Assembly: GCF_014207445.1 (NCBI RefSeq)
Contig: NZ_JACHEM010000020.1
Span: forward strand, 1 to 54,217
Origin: Streptomyces candidus
GTDB taxonomy: Bacteria; Actinomycetota; Actinomycetes; Streptomycetales; Streptomycetaceae
Direction: 5' to 3'
DNA length: 54,217 nt
Position numbers and translations under genes: made by a program. This document shows positions 16,220-24,499 of this stretch, piece after piece. Below the pieces are notes generated by a model, which was not told where the DNA came from, searched no databases, and saw only the letters and a program-made list of their open reading frames with translations. The first letter of the stretch is position 1. Each line of letters opens with the position of its first letter.

Positions 16220-17182
16220 TCATGCCGACGGGGCGCCCGCGCGAATACCAGCGGGCGCCCCGTCGGCGGCGAGGGCCTCGGCGACGGCGGCGGGCAGCCA
16301 GTCGGCGGTGCGGGAGAAGACGAAGCCCAGTTCCTTCGCGCGGGCGTTGCTCATCGCGTAGTGCCGGTCGAAGGAGAACGCCGAGGCCTGGCCGCCCGCC
16401 GGAACGACCCTCGTCACGGGCTCGCGTCCGGCCCGCGCGGCGACGACCGCGGCGAGGTCGTGCACGTCGAGCAGTCCTTCGGAGCAGGCGTTGACGGGAC
16501 CGGTGAAGTCGCAGGTGGCCGCCCACCGCAGGACGTCCGCCAGTTCCTCGTAGTGGATGAAGACCGTGGGCAGCGGCTCCGCGTGCACCGCGATCTCCTC
16601 GCCGCCGACGATGCGCCGGGTGTAGTGCGCCAGCCGGCCGGTGAACTCCCGGGCGCCGCCGCCGAGCACGTGGGCGCCGCGCACTGCGGCGAACGCGAAG
16701 CCGCCCCACCGGGCGAGGACGCTCTCCGCCTGACGCTTCCCCTCAGCGTAGTGCGTCTGGAGGTACGCGTCGTCGTGCCAGGGGAGGTCCGGGTCCACCG
16801 GCCAGGTCGCCGGGTCCACGTTCCCCTCCGGCACCGGCGTGCCCACGGGCACGGGCGGCAGCACGGCGCTCATGGGGTCGTAGACCTCGATCGTGGAGGT
16901 CAGCACATAGCGCCGGGTACGGCCGGCGAAGGCGCGGGCGGCGAGGGCGGCCTGTACCGGGGTGTAGCAGACCTGGTCCACCACGGCGTCGAAGGTACGG
17001 GAGCCGAGCGTTTCCGTCAGGGCCCTCTCGTCGTTCCGGTCCGCCACGAGGTGCTCGACGCCCGCGAGTGGCCGGGTGGAGCCGCGGTTGATCACCGTGA
17101 CCCGGTGCCCCTCGGCGTGCAGGCGCTCCACCAGGAGTTTTCCGACATAGCGGCTTCCGCCGATGACGCAGATCCTTTGCAT
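16220..17182 (-). CDS. NAD-dependent epimerase/dehydratase family protein
   Basis: A 320-aa extended-SDR / isomerase-like Rossmann protein. The N-terminal ICVIGGSRYVGKLLVE holds the dinucleotide loop (GGSRYVG). An LTSTIEVY segment takes the place of the SDR Ser region, and Tyr and Lys occur as HYAEGKR. The family includes sugar-nucleotide epimerases and isoflavone-reductase-like enzymes; the substrate is unknown. The ATG at 17182 is preferred over an upstream in-frame start at 17209. It diverges from a LysR gene only 70 nt away and is the probable target of that regulator. A perfect 14-bp inverted repeat (16227-16264) sits inside its last codons. Confidence 0.78.
   Translation of the reverse strand: MQRICVIGGSRYVGKLLVERLHAEGHRVTVINRGSTRPLAGVEHLVADRNDERALTETLGSRTFDAVVDQVCYTPVQAALAARAFAGRTRRYVLTSTIEVYDPMSAVLPPVPVGTPVPEGNVDPATWPVDPDLPWHDDAYLQTHYAEGKRQAESVLARWGGFAFAAVRGAHVLGGGAREFTGRLAHYTRRIVGGEEIAVHAEPLPTVFIHYEELADVLRWAATCDFTGPVNACSEGLLDVHDLAAVVAARAGREPVTRVVPAGGQASAFSFDRHYAMSNARAKELGFVFSRTADWLPAAVAEALAADGAPAGIRAGAPSA
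16227..16264. terminator. Perfect hairpin inside the 3' end of the epimerase gene
   Basis: GACGGGGCGCCCGC (16227-16240) and GCGGGCGCCCCGTC (16251-16264) form a perfect 14-bp stem with a 10-nt loop. The whole structure lies within the last 15 codons of the epimerase, so it would act on transcripts from either side. Confidence 0.6.
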
Positions 17183-17252
17183 GCGGCCATCCTGGGCGCC
17201 TATCGTCATCAGCGGAAGTCACGTTCTGCTGGCCGGGTATGAAGGAAAACTG

Positions 17253-18167
17253 TTGATCGATGTGCAGCGGCTCCGTGTCCTGCGGGCGGTGGCGGAGCAC
17301 GGCAGCTTCAACCGGGCGGCGACGGCTCTGCGCCTCACTCCCTCGGCCGTCTCGCAGCAGGTGTCCGCCCTGGAACGCGGTCTCGGCGCCGCGGTCGTCA
17401 CGCGCAGCACCCGTGGGGTCGTGCTGACCCCGGCCGGCCGGATCATGCTCGGCGCGGCGGAGTCCGTGGCCGCGGAACTCGCCCACGCCCGGCAGCGGGT
17501 CGAACGGCTCGGCACGGGCCGTGCCCGGCTCACCGTCGCCACGTTCACCAGCGGCGGCCGAGTCCTGCTGCCCGGCGCCCTGCACCGGCTGATGGCCGGT
17601 CATCCCCGTACCGAACTGCACGTCAGGGAGGGCGAACCGGAGGACACCCTGCCGCTCGTCCGCCGGGGCGCCGTGGACCTCGCCCTCGCCTACCACTTCG
17701 ACGGTCCGCTGCCCGTCGGCCCCGACGGCGGTAACGGCACCGGCCTGGAGTGGACGCCGCTCATGGAGGACCCCCTGCACGTCGTCCTGCCGGACGGGCA
17801 CCGCTTCGCCCAGCGCGACTGCCTCGACCTCGCCGAGCTGGCGGCCGAGCCCTGGGTGCTCGGCTGCCTGAAGACAGAGGCGTACCTGCGTCGTTACGCG
17901 GAGCGCGCCGGCTTCGATCCGCAGGTGCGCGGGACCACCACCGACTACTTCTTCGCCCGTTCGCTGGTCGCCGCGGGGGTCGGCATCTCCCTCGTCCCCT
18001 CCGTCGCGCTCGCCCCGGCGGTCCCCGGCCTCTGCACCGTGCCCGTCACCTCTCCCGGCCCGGTCCGGCACATCGGGGTCGCCGTGCTCGGTCGCTGCGG
18101 CCGGCCGCACGTCGCGGCGCTGGTCGACGCCCTCCGCGAGGAGGCGGGACGGCACGGCGGGCGGTGA
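17253..18167 (+). CDS. LysR-family transcriptional regulator
   Basis: A 304-aa LysR-type regulator. The N-terminal winged helix-turn-helix is clear (LRVLRAVAEHGSFNRAATAL, then TPSAVSQQVSALE), followed by an effector-binding domain from about residue 90. The start is probably TTG at 17253, which has GAAGGA six bases upstream; GTG at 17262 is the alternative, and longer in-frame extensions would run back over the promoter of the divergent epimerase. Its placement 70 nt from that gene, on the opposite strand, is the standard LysR-target layout. No clear T-N11-A site was picked out. The inducer is unknown. Confidence 0.85.
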   Translation: MIDVQRLRVLRAVAEHGSFNRAATALRLTPSAVSQQVSALERGLGAAVVTRSTRGVVLTPAGRIMLGAAESVAAELAHARQRVERLGTGRARLTVATFTSGGRVLLPGALHRLMAGHPRTELHVREGEPEDTLPLVRRGAVDLALAYHFDGPLPVGPDGGNGTGLEWTPLMEDPLHVVLPDGHRFAQRDCLDLAELAAEPWVLGCLKTEAYLRRYAERAGFDPQVRGTTTDYFFARSLVAAGVGISLVPSVALAPAVPGLCTVPVTSPGPVRHIGVAVLGRCGRPHVAALVDALREEAGRHGGR

Positions 18168-18206
18168 GGCGGCCCTCGGTGGCGTGCGGTGCGGTGGCCG
18201 GGGTGT

Positions 18207-19289
18207 TCAGGGCAGCAGGCTGACGAGGGCGTCGCGCAGGGCGGTGCGTCTGGTGGACACGAAGCGGTGCAGGGTGCGGGAGCCGAAGGCGACGCGCTGG
18301 GCGCTCCGGCGGCGTTCGGCGTCGTAGGCGCGCAGGGCGGCGGGCAGCCCGGACGGGCCGTGCGCGCCGACGGCGCGGGTGAGGGAGTCGGCGTCGAGGA
18401 TGGCGGTGCACGCGCCCTGGCCGAGGTGGGGCGTCATGGCGTGGGCGGCGTCGCCCACCAGGGCGAAGGCGCCCGCCGGGGCGGCCCCCGTACGGCCCCT
18501 CCCGGCGCCTGCGGAGAGGGAGACGAAGGACGGGAGCGCGGGGTACAGGTGGCGCATCTCGTAACGGATCCAGCCGGCCGGGTCGGTCTCGGCGAGGATG
18601 CGCGGGATCGGGTCGTGCCAGCCCTCGAAGTACGGGCGCAGTTCGTCGGCCGTGGTGGCGGCGGGCACGGTGGCGTACCAGTTGGTGCGGCCGGGTTCGA
18701 CCGGGGTCATGCCGAAGAAGCATCCGCTGCCCCAGGTCTCGCCGTGGACATCGCTCTCGAAGTCGGCGATGCCGATCCAGGCGACCGTGCCGGTGTCGCG
18801 GGGCGCGCTGCGGGTGCCGAGGACGCCGGTGCGCACGGCGCTGCGGATTCCGTCGGCGCCGACCACTAGGTCGTGTTCGGCGGCCAGCGCCGCCACGTCG
18901 GTGACGTTCTCGCCGAAGGTGACGGGGACGTCGCCGAAGGTCTCCAGGCCGGCGAGCAGCGCGTCGATCAAGTAGGGCCGGGAGATGAGCAGTTCCGGGC
19001 GTCCGCCCTTTTTCTCGATGCGTTCCAGCGGGAGGCGCGCCCGTACCCGCCCGTCGGGGGTACGGATGTCGGCGCGCCGGTAGGGGACGGCGTGCCGGCG
19101 CAGCGCCTCGCCCACGCCGAGGCGGTCGAGGGCGGCCTGCGCGGTGGGGTGGATGCCGAAGGCGGTGCCGTACCTCTCCAGGGACGTACGGCGCTCGCGC
19201 ACGGTGACCGTCCAGCCCGCCCGCCGCAGTCCTGTCGCCGTGGCGAGCCCGCCCACTCCCGCGCCCACGACCACCGCTGTTCCCGCCAT
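18207..19289 (-). CDS. FAD-dependent monooxygenase (aromatic hydroxylase type)
   Basis: A 360-aa class A flavoprotein monooxygenase. GAGVGGLATATGLRRAG near residues 9-25 is the ADP-binding fold, a DG motif (LVVGADGIRSAVR) is near 145, and the FAD ribityl motif GDAAHAMTPHLGQGAC is near 275. The ATG at 19289 has GGAGG just upstream. Likely reaction: NAD(P)H-dependent hydroxylation of an aromatic or polyketide-like substrate in the cytoplasm. It diverges from a MarR regulator with 83 nt between them, including a perfect palindrome, so it is probably repressed by that MarR protein and induced by a phenolic ligand. The family is firm; the substrate is unknown. Confidence 0.85.
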   Translation of the reverse strand: MAGTAVVVGAGVGGLATATGLRRAGWTVTVRERRTSLERYGTAFGIHPTAQAALDRLGVGEALRRHAVPYRRADIRTPDGRVRARLPLERIEKKGGRPELLISRPYLIDALLAGLETFGDVPVTFGENVTDVAALAAEHDLVVGADGIRSAVRTGVLGTRSAPRDTGTVAWIGIADFESDVHGETWGSGCFFGMTPVEPGRTNWYATVPAATTADELRPYFEGWHDPIPRILAETDPAGWIRYEMRHLYPALPSFVSLSAGAGRGRTGAAPAGAFALVGDAAHAMTPHLGQGACTAILDADSLTRAVGAHGPSGLPAALRAYDAERRRSAQRVAFGSRTLHRFVSTRRTALRDALVSLLP

Positions 19290-19323
19290 CCCGACCTCCA
19301 GGTCTCGTCCCGCCGCCACGCGA

Positions 19324-19337
19324 ACTACACCTGTAGT
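19324..19337. promoter_or_regulatory. Palindromic operator candidate between monooxygenase and marR
   Basis: ACTACA-CC-TGTAGT is a perfect inverted repeat in a locally A+T-richer patch, 35 nt before the monooxygenase start and 36 nt before the regulator start. MarR proteins bind such short palindromes and commonly autoregulate. Confidence 0.6.
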
Positions 19338-19372
19338 ATCACGCCGCGGGCGGCCCTCGATAGGGTGAACCC

Positions 19373-19897
19373 GTGGCCAGTACGAACGAACGAGACCCCG
19401 AACGAGCGGCAGCGCCGGACAGCAGCATCCCGGCGCCCCCGCCGGGGCAGCCCGTGCCGGACCTGCTGGCGTTCGCGGTGCAACTTCGGCGGATGAACGG
19501 CGAGATCGGCCGCCTCGCGCACGGCTTCGCGGCCGAGCAGGGCCTGCATCCGACCGACGTACAGGCCCTGGCCGCCATCCTGGACTCTGAGACCCCCCTC
19601 ACGCCGGGCCGCCTGCGCGAGCACCTCGGGCTGACCTCCGGTGCGGTGACCGCCTGCCTGGACCGGCTGGAGAAGGCCGGGCACGTCCGGCGCTCCCGGG
19701 ACAGCAGGGACCGGCGGGTCGTACATCTGCACTACGAGACGAGCGCGCGGTCCGTGGCGCGCGCGCACTTCCTTCCCCTGGCGACGGCGACCGAGAACGT
19801 GCGGTCGCGCTTCGAGCCCGCCGAACTCTCCCTCGTTCTGCGGTTCCTGACGGAACTCAACACGGAACTCTCGGAACTCCCCGCACCGCGCAGGTGA
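19373..19897 (+). CDS. MarR-family transcriptional regulator
   Basis: A 174-aa MarR protein with a winged helix-turn-helix. Helices LRRMNGEIGRLAHGFAAEQG and LTPGRLREHLG, recognition region SGAVTACLDRLEKAGHV, and wing RRSRDSRDRRVVHLHY with the typical DxRxxxV are visible. The GTG start at 19373 follows a short leader. The acidic C-terminal helix should help dimerisation. It is divergent from a flavin monooxygenase and precedes an MMPL exporter by 143 nt. Each control region has its own palindrome, so this regulator plausibly controls detoxification by both hydroxylation and efflux. Confidence 0.85.
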   Translation: MASTNERDPERAAAPDSSIPAPPPGQPVPDLLAFAVQLRRMNGEIGRLAHGFAAEQGLHPTDVQALAAILDSETPLTPGRLREHLGLTSGAVTACLDRLEKAGHVRRSRDSRDRRVVHLHYETSARSVARAHFLPLATATENVRSRFEPAELSLVLRFLTELNTELSELPAPRR

Positions 19898-19987
19898 GAG
19901 CCCCCGGGTGAGAGGCCTGCCTCCGCCGAGCGATCCGAGACCCGGCGAGGGACGCATGGGCGGGGCCGGACAGGGCACTGATATATT

Positions 19988-20003
19988 TCAATCATTGAGA
20001 TTG
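19988..20003. promoter_or_regulatory. Nested palindrome upstream of the MMPL exporter
   Basis: TCAAT-C-ATTGA (19988-19998) overlaps CAATC-ATTGA-GATTG (19989-20003) in an A+T-rich stretch 38-53 nt before the exporter start. A-T richness and symmetry are unusual for this genome and fit a MarR-type operator over a promoter. It does not share sequence with the 19324 palindrome. Confidence 0.5.
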
Positions 20004-20040
20004 TTATTCCTTGAAACAACTCCGTGGCACCGGGAGCACG

Positions 20041-22167
20041 ATGTCTACCCCCGCACGTTCCGCACGCTGGCTCATCCCCCTCGTTCTGCTCGTCGTCTGG
20101 CTGGGCGTCGGCGGCGGTCTCGGCCCGTATGCCGGGAAACTGGGCCAGGTCGCCACCAACGACCAGGCGGCGTTCCTCCCGCAGAACGCCGAGTCGACGC
20201 AGGTGATCGAGGCCCAGAAGGCGTTCCGGCAGGACGAGACGCTGCCCGGCATCGTCGTGTGGACCGCCGGGGGCGAGGACGGCGGCACACTCGGCGAAGA
20301 AGAGCAGGGCGCCGCCACAAAGGCGCTGGCGTCCCTGAAGGGCTTCGAGGGCATCGTCGGGGCCGCCTCGCCCGCCTTCCCCTCCGAGGACGGACAGGCA
20401 CTGCAGGGCGTCGTGCAGCTGAGCCCCGACCTGGGTGAGGAACTGACGCCGACCCTCGACCGGATCAAGGAGACCGCCGGTCAGGTCCCGGGCACCACCG
20501 TGCAGGTGGCGGGACCCGCGGCCAGTCAGGCCGACCTCAAGGACGCGTTCGCCGGGATCGACGGGCTGCTCCTGGGCGTCGCGCTGCTCGCCGTCCTGCT
20601 CATCCTGCTGCTCGTGTACCGCAGCGTGCTGCTGCCGCTGATCATCATCGTCGGTGCGGTCTTCGCGCTCGGACTGGCGAGCGCGGTGGTCTACGTGCTG
20701 GCGGACAACGACGTGGTCCGGGTGGACGGGCAGGTGCAGGGCATCCTGTCGATCCTGGTGATCGGCGCGGCGACGGACTACGCGCTGCTGCTGACCGCGC
20801 GCTTCCGGGAGGAGCTGAGCGCCGGCCACGACCGTTTCACCGCCGTACGGGCCGCCTGGCGGCAGACGGTGGGGCCGGTGACGGCCAGTGCGGCGACCGT
20901 GGCGCTCGGCCTGCTCGCCCTGCTGCTCAGCGACCTGACCAACAACCGCGCGCTGGGGCCGGTCGGCGCGATCGGCATCGTGTGCGCGGTACTCAGTGCG
21001 CTCACCTTCCTGCCCGCCGTACTGGCGCTGCTGGGCCGGGCGGCGTACTGGCCGGCCCGCCCGAAGCCGGTCGCCGAGGGCGACGCGAAGGGGCGGGGCG
21101 CGCACGGACTGTGGCAGCGGGTCGCCGACCTCGTCGACCGTGCGCCGCGCAAGGTGTGGGCACTGTCCCTCGCCGGGCTGCTCGCCTGCGCGGCGTTCGC
21201 CCCCATGCTGACGTCGCGAGGTGTGCCGCTGGACGAGATCTTCGTGAACGACGCGCCGTCGGTCTCCGCGCAGCAGACCCTCGGCGAGCACTTCCCCGGC
21301 GGTTCGGGCAACCCCGCGGTGATCGTCGCCGGCGCACCGCAGGCCGACGCGGTACGGCAGGCCGCCGAGCGGACCGAGGGCGTGGCGGGCGCCGAGACCG
21401 TCACCGCGTCCGGCCGGCCCGGCGGCGGCCCGCCGTTGGTCGTGGACGGCCGGGTGCGCATCGACGCAACCCTGGCGGACGCCGCCGACAGCGACGCCGC
21501 GAAGGACACGGTGGCCCGGCTGCGGGACGCGGTGCACGCCGTGCCCGGCGCGGACGCACTCGTCGGCGGCTACACGGCACAGCAGTACGACACCCAGCAG
21601 ACCGCGGCGGACGACCGCGCGGTGATCGTGCCGGTGGTTCTCGCGATCATCCTGGTCATCCTGGCGCTGCTGCTGCGCTCGCTGGTGATGCCGGTGCTGC
21701 TGGTGGTCACCGTGGCCCTCAACTTCGTTGCCACGCTGGGTGTTTCGGCGCTGGTCTTCAAGTACGTCTTCGGCATGAGCGGCACCGATTCCTCCGTACC
21801 GCTGTACGGTTTCGTGTTCCTGGTGGCGCTCGGCGTGGACTACAACATCTTCCTGATGTCGCGGGTCAGGGAGGAGTCCCTGACCCACGGGGTGCGTGAG
21901 GGCGTACGGCGCGGGCTGACCGCGACCGGCGGCGTCATCACCTCGGCGGGCGTGGTCCTGGCCGCCACGTTCGCGGCCCTGGGCGTGATTCCGCTGGCGT
22001 TCCTCCTGCAGATCGCGTTCATCGTGGCGTTCGGCGTGCTGCTCGACACGCTCGTCGTGCGCTCGCTGCTGGTACCGGCGCTCGTGCGGGACATCGGACG
22101 GAAGGCATGGTGGCCCGGGGTGCTGAGCCGCACCGGGGGCGGGGACCCGGCCGACCGGCCCGCGTAG
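20041..22167 (+). CDS. MMPL-family RND transporter
   Basis: A 708-aa integral membrane exporter of the MmpL/actinorhodin-transporter group. It has the duplicated RND layout: TM1 (LIPLVLLVVWLGVGGGL), a large outer loop to about residue 175, a five-helix block containing VIGAATDYALLLTARFREEL near 250, then TM7 and a second loop, and a final block with LGVDYNIFLMSRVREE near 600. The two DY pairs in TM4/TM10-like helices are the usual proton-relay positions. The ATG at 20041 is preferred (a longer frame begins at 20011). It lies downstream of a MarR gene with a palindrome in between. The cargo is unknown; a drug or lipid-like molecule is likely. Confidence 0.88.
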   Translation: MSTPARSARWLIPLVLLVVWLGVGGGLGPYAGKLGQVATNDQAAFLPQNAESTQVIEAQKAFRQDETLPGIVVWTAGGEDGGTLGEEEQGAATKALASLKGFEGIVGAASPAFPSEDGQALQGVVQLSPDLGEELTPTLDRIKETAGQVPGTTVQVAGPAASQADLKDAFAGIDGLLLGVALLAVLLILLLVYRSVLLPLIIIVGAVFALGLASAVVYVLADNDVVRVDGQVQGILSILVIGAATDYALLLTARFREELSAGHDRFTAVRAAWRQTVGPVTASAATVALGLLALLLSDLTNNRALGPVGAIGIVCAVLSALTFLPAVLALLGRAAYWPARPKPVAEGDAKGRGAHGLWQRVADLVDRAPRKVWALSLAGLLACAAFAPMLTSRGVPLDEIFVNDAPSVSAQQTLGEHFPGGSGNPAVIVAGAPQADAVRQAAERTEGVAGAETVTASGRPGGGPPLVVDGRVRIDATLADAADSDAAKDTVARLRDAVHAVPGADALVGGYTAQQYDTQQTAADDRAVIVPVVLAIILVILALLLRSLVMPVLLVVTVALNFVATLGVSALVFKYVFGMSGTDSSVPLYGFVFLVALGVDYNIFLMSRVREESLTHGVREGVRRGLTATGGVITSAGVVLAATFAALGVIPLAFLLQIAFIVAFGVLLDTLVVRSLLVPALVRDIGRKAWWPGVLSRTGGGDPADRPA

Positions 22168-22173
22168 GCCCGT

Positions 22174-22202
22174 GGGCGCCCCTGGACACCTCAGGGGCGC
22201 CC
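22174..22202. terminator. Hairpin between convergent MMPL and acyl-CoA ligase genes
   Basis: A perfect 11-bp stem (GGGCGCCCCTG pairing with CAGGGGCGCCC) with a 7-nt loop. It overlaps the last codons of the minus-strand ligase and should act in both directions. Confidence 0.7.
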
Positions 22203-23783
22203 CGGCACCTCCTCCAGGTACCGGGACCGGATGCGGTGCTTGGCGAGCTTGCCGTTGGGGTCGCGCGGCAGGTCGGTGACGAGGTCGATGCCGCGGGGGA
22301 TCTTGAACCCGGCCAGGGTGGCGCGCAGCGCGTCCCGCAGCTGTGCCGGGTCGGGAGCGGCTCCCGGCTCGGGGAGTACGAGGGCGTGCAGCCGCTCGCC
22401 GAACTCGGGGTCCGGCACGCCGAACACGGCGCAGTCGAGCACCCCGGGGAGGGTGAGGAGCGCGGCCTCGATCTCCGCCGGGTAGATGTTGACGCCCCCG
22501 GAGATGACCATGTCGACGGCGCGGTCGCAGACGTAGAGGTAGCCGTCCTCGTCGAGGTACCCGATGTCCCCCACCGAGACGAGTCCGTCGAGGCCGACCT
22601 CCTCGCGTGCCTCGGGCCGCCCCCGGTAGGTGAAGTCGGTGTGCGCGGGCTGGCGCACGTACAGGATTCCGGCCTCGCCGGGGGCGCACTCCTTGCCGTC
22701 GTCGCCGACGACGCGGATCTGCGCGTCACCGAGGGGCCGCCCGACGCTGCCGGGCCGGGCGAGGGCCTCGGCCGAGTCGATGAGCGTGATGTAGCCGGTC
22801 TCGCTGGAGGCGTACGTCTCGTGCACGATCGGCCCGAGCCAGTCGATCAGGGCCTTCTTCACCTCGGGGGCGCAGGGCGCGCCGGTGGAGCCGACGAAGC
22901 GCAGCGAGGACAGGTCGTACCGCTCACGTACCTCGCGCGGGAGCTTCAACAGCCTTACGTACATGGTCGGTACGCAGTACAGGCTGTCGATGCGGTGCCG
23001 TTCGACGAGGGCGAGGGTCTGTTCGGCGTCGAAGCGCGGCGCAATGACGAGCAGGTCGGCGACCAGGGCCCCGTACTGGGCGTACATGCTCGGCGCGCTG
23101 TGGTAGAGCGGCGCCGTCATCAGGGCCCGGCAGCCGGCCCGCAGCCCGTAGACCTGCTCGATGACGGCGAGCATACGGGTGCGGAAGGCGTCGATCTCCG
23201 CCACCGGCACGGGCGTACGGACGACGCCCTTGGGGCGGCCGGTGGTCCCGGAGGTGTAGACCATGTGCCCGCCCGGGGACACCAACGGGCCGCGGTAGGG
23301 CTCCTGTTGCTCCAACCAGCTCTCGTACGGGAGCGCCTGCCCGAGGCCGTACGGGAGCGCCTGTCCCTGATCGTGCGGAAGGGCGCCCCCGCCCTCCTGG
23401 GAGAGGGCCCGCCCCCCGGTTCCGTCCCCCGAGGCGCCGCTCCCGCCGTGCGGGACGGCGAGAACGGTGAGCGCGCCGGGGAGCGCCGTGCGTGCCGCTT
23501 CGAGCAGGTCGGCGTGGCCGATCACGGCTTCCGCGCCGCAGTCCTCGACGATGTGGGCGAGTTCGGAAGGGGTGAAGTGCCAGTTGAGCGGGCAGAACTG
23601 GAACCCTCCGAGCCGGCAGGCCAGCATGATGTCGACGTACACCGGGTCGTTGCGCAGCAGCACGGCGACCACGTCTCCCGCCCGCAGCCCCAGTTCGCGC
23701 AGGCCTCCGGCCAACTTATCTGCCCGGCGCTCCAGTTGGTCCGGCGCGCTCTCGGCGCCCTCGAAGCTGAGGGTGGCGGTCAT
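22191..23783 (-). CDS. AMP-dependent acyl-CoA synthetase/ligase
   Basis: A 530-aa class I adenylate-forming enzyme (fatty-acid/aryl-CoA ligase group, not an NRPS A domain because no carrier follows). The phosphate loop YTSGTTGRPKGV is near residue 185, the A5-like segment is ETYASSETGY, followed by VSVGDIGYLDEDGYLYVCDR and the hinge ISGGVNIYP; the catalytic Lys lies in DPNGKLAKHRIR near the end. Residues about 130-155 contain three imperfect copies of GxALPxx (GGALPH, GQALPY, GQALPY), probably an expanded surface loop. The ATG overlaps the stop of the CGNR gene in ATGA, so the two are translationally coupled. The substrate is unknown. Confidence 0.86.
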   Translation of the reverse strand: MTATLSFEGAESAPDQLERRADKLAGGLRELGLRAGDVVAVLLRNDPVYVDIMLACRLGGFQFCPLNWHFTPSELAHIVEDCGAEAVIGHADLLEAARTALPGALTVLAVPHGGSGASGDGTGGRALSQEGGGALPHDQGQALPYGLGQALPYESWLEQQEPYRGPLVSPGGHMVYTSGTTGRPKGVVRTPVPVAEIDAFRTRMLAVIEQVYGLRAGCRALMTAPLYHSAPSMYAQYGALVADLLVIAPRFDAEQTLALVERHRIDSLYCVPTMYVRLLKLPREVRERYDLSSLRFVGSTGAPCAPEVKKALIDWLGPIVHETYASSETGYITLIDSAEALARPGSVGRPLGDAQIRVVGDDGKECAPGEAGILYVRQPAHTDFTYRGRPEAREEVGLDGLVSVGDIGYLDEDGYLYVCDRAVDMVISGGVNIYPAEIEAALLTLPGVLDCAVFGVPDPEFGERLHALVLPEPGAAPDPAQLRDALRATLAGFKIPRGIDLVTDLPRDPNGKLAKHRIRSRYLEEVPGRP

Positions 23784-24382
23784 CGGAGGTCCTCTCGTCC
23801 GGCGGAGTGTGCGTTCCTGCGGGCGCGGAAGGCAGCCGCTTTCATGCGGTTCTGGCAGGCGGTGGAGCAGAACTGGCGGGCGGCGTTGCGGGAGGTGTCG
23901 GCGTAGACGCGGTCGCAGCGGGTGGCTCGGCACACGCCGAGGCGCCCTTCGAGGCCGCCGCCGAGCGTCAGGGCCAGGGCGGTGGCGCAGCTCGCGGCGA
24001 CGCCCGAGGCGAAGGAGTCGCCGGGGCCGTGGAAGTGCAGCCGCCAGCTTCCGTCCTCGGCCCGGTCGAGCTGCGGGCGGGCACCGGCGGTGCGCAGCAG
24101 GTGGTTGACGGTTTCGGCCGCGAGGTCGACGTGCCCGTCGTGTACCGCCTCGATGGCCTCGCGCATGCGGCGTGCCGTGTCCGCGAGGTGGGCCGCCTCG
24201 GCGGGGTCGGGGGTGCGCGGAAGCGCGGACGAGGCGTCGTCCGGGACGGCCTCGGCGACGGCGGCCCACAGAGCGGCTCCGGCGGGGGCGGTGCGGGGGC
24301 GGCCGTGGGCCTCGCCGTCGGTGAGCGCGTTCACGAGGGACACGGCGTGTTCCAGCCGCACCACCACGTGACTGTCGAACAT
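23780..24382 (-). CDS. CGNR zinc-finger domain protein (ABATE domain)
   Basis: A 200-aa protein with an N-terminal helical ABATE-type domain (FDSHVVVRLEHAVSLVNALTDG) and a C-terminal treble-clef zinc finger. The four zinc cysteines are visible as CRATRC near residue 150 and CSTAC near 172, followed by QNRMKAAAFRARR. The family name motif CGNR reads CQNR here. Such proteins are thought to be stress-related transcription factors in actinobacteria. The ATG at 24382 follows GGAGTAACC. It is coupled (4-nt overlap) to an acyl-CoA ligase and diverges from an MFS transporter, so it may control one or both. Confidence 0.82.
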   Translation of the reverse strand: MFDSHVVVRLEHAVSLVNALTDGEAHGRPRTAPAGAALWAAVAEAVPDDASSALPRTPDPAEAAHLADTARRMREAIEAVHDGHVDLAAETVNHLLRTAGARPQLDRAEDGSWRLHFHGPGDSFASGVAASCATALALTLGGGLEGRLGVCRATRCDRVYADTSRNAARQFCSTACQNRMKAAAFRARRNAHSAGREDLR

Positions 24383-24499
24383 CACTTGACCGGTTACTCC
24401 TTCGGGTTTAGGTTCCAGGCCTGGGTTTCGTAACCGACGATACCCGGTTCGACAGTGATGCATCGTGGGGGTGGCCCACGGGGCGTCCGAGGGGGCGAC

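Noticed and set aside
22191..23783. Acyl-CoA ligase as a stray NRPS adenylation domain
   Set aside because: It has no carrier domain, keeps CoA-ligase-type motifs, and lies about 9 kb away next to a CGNR gene.
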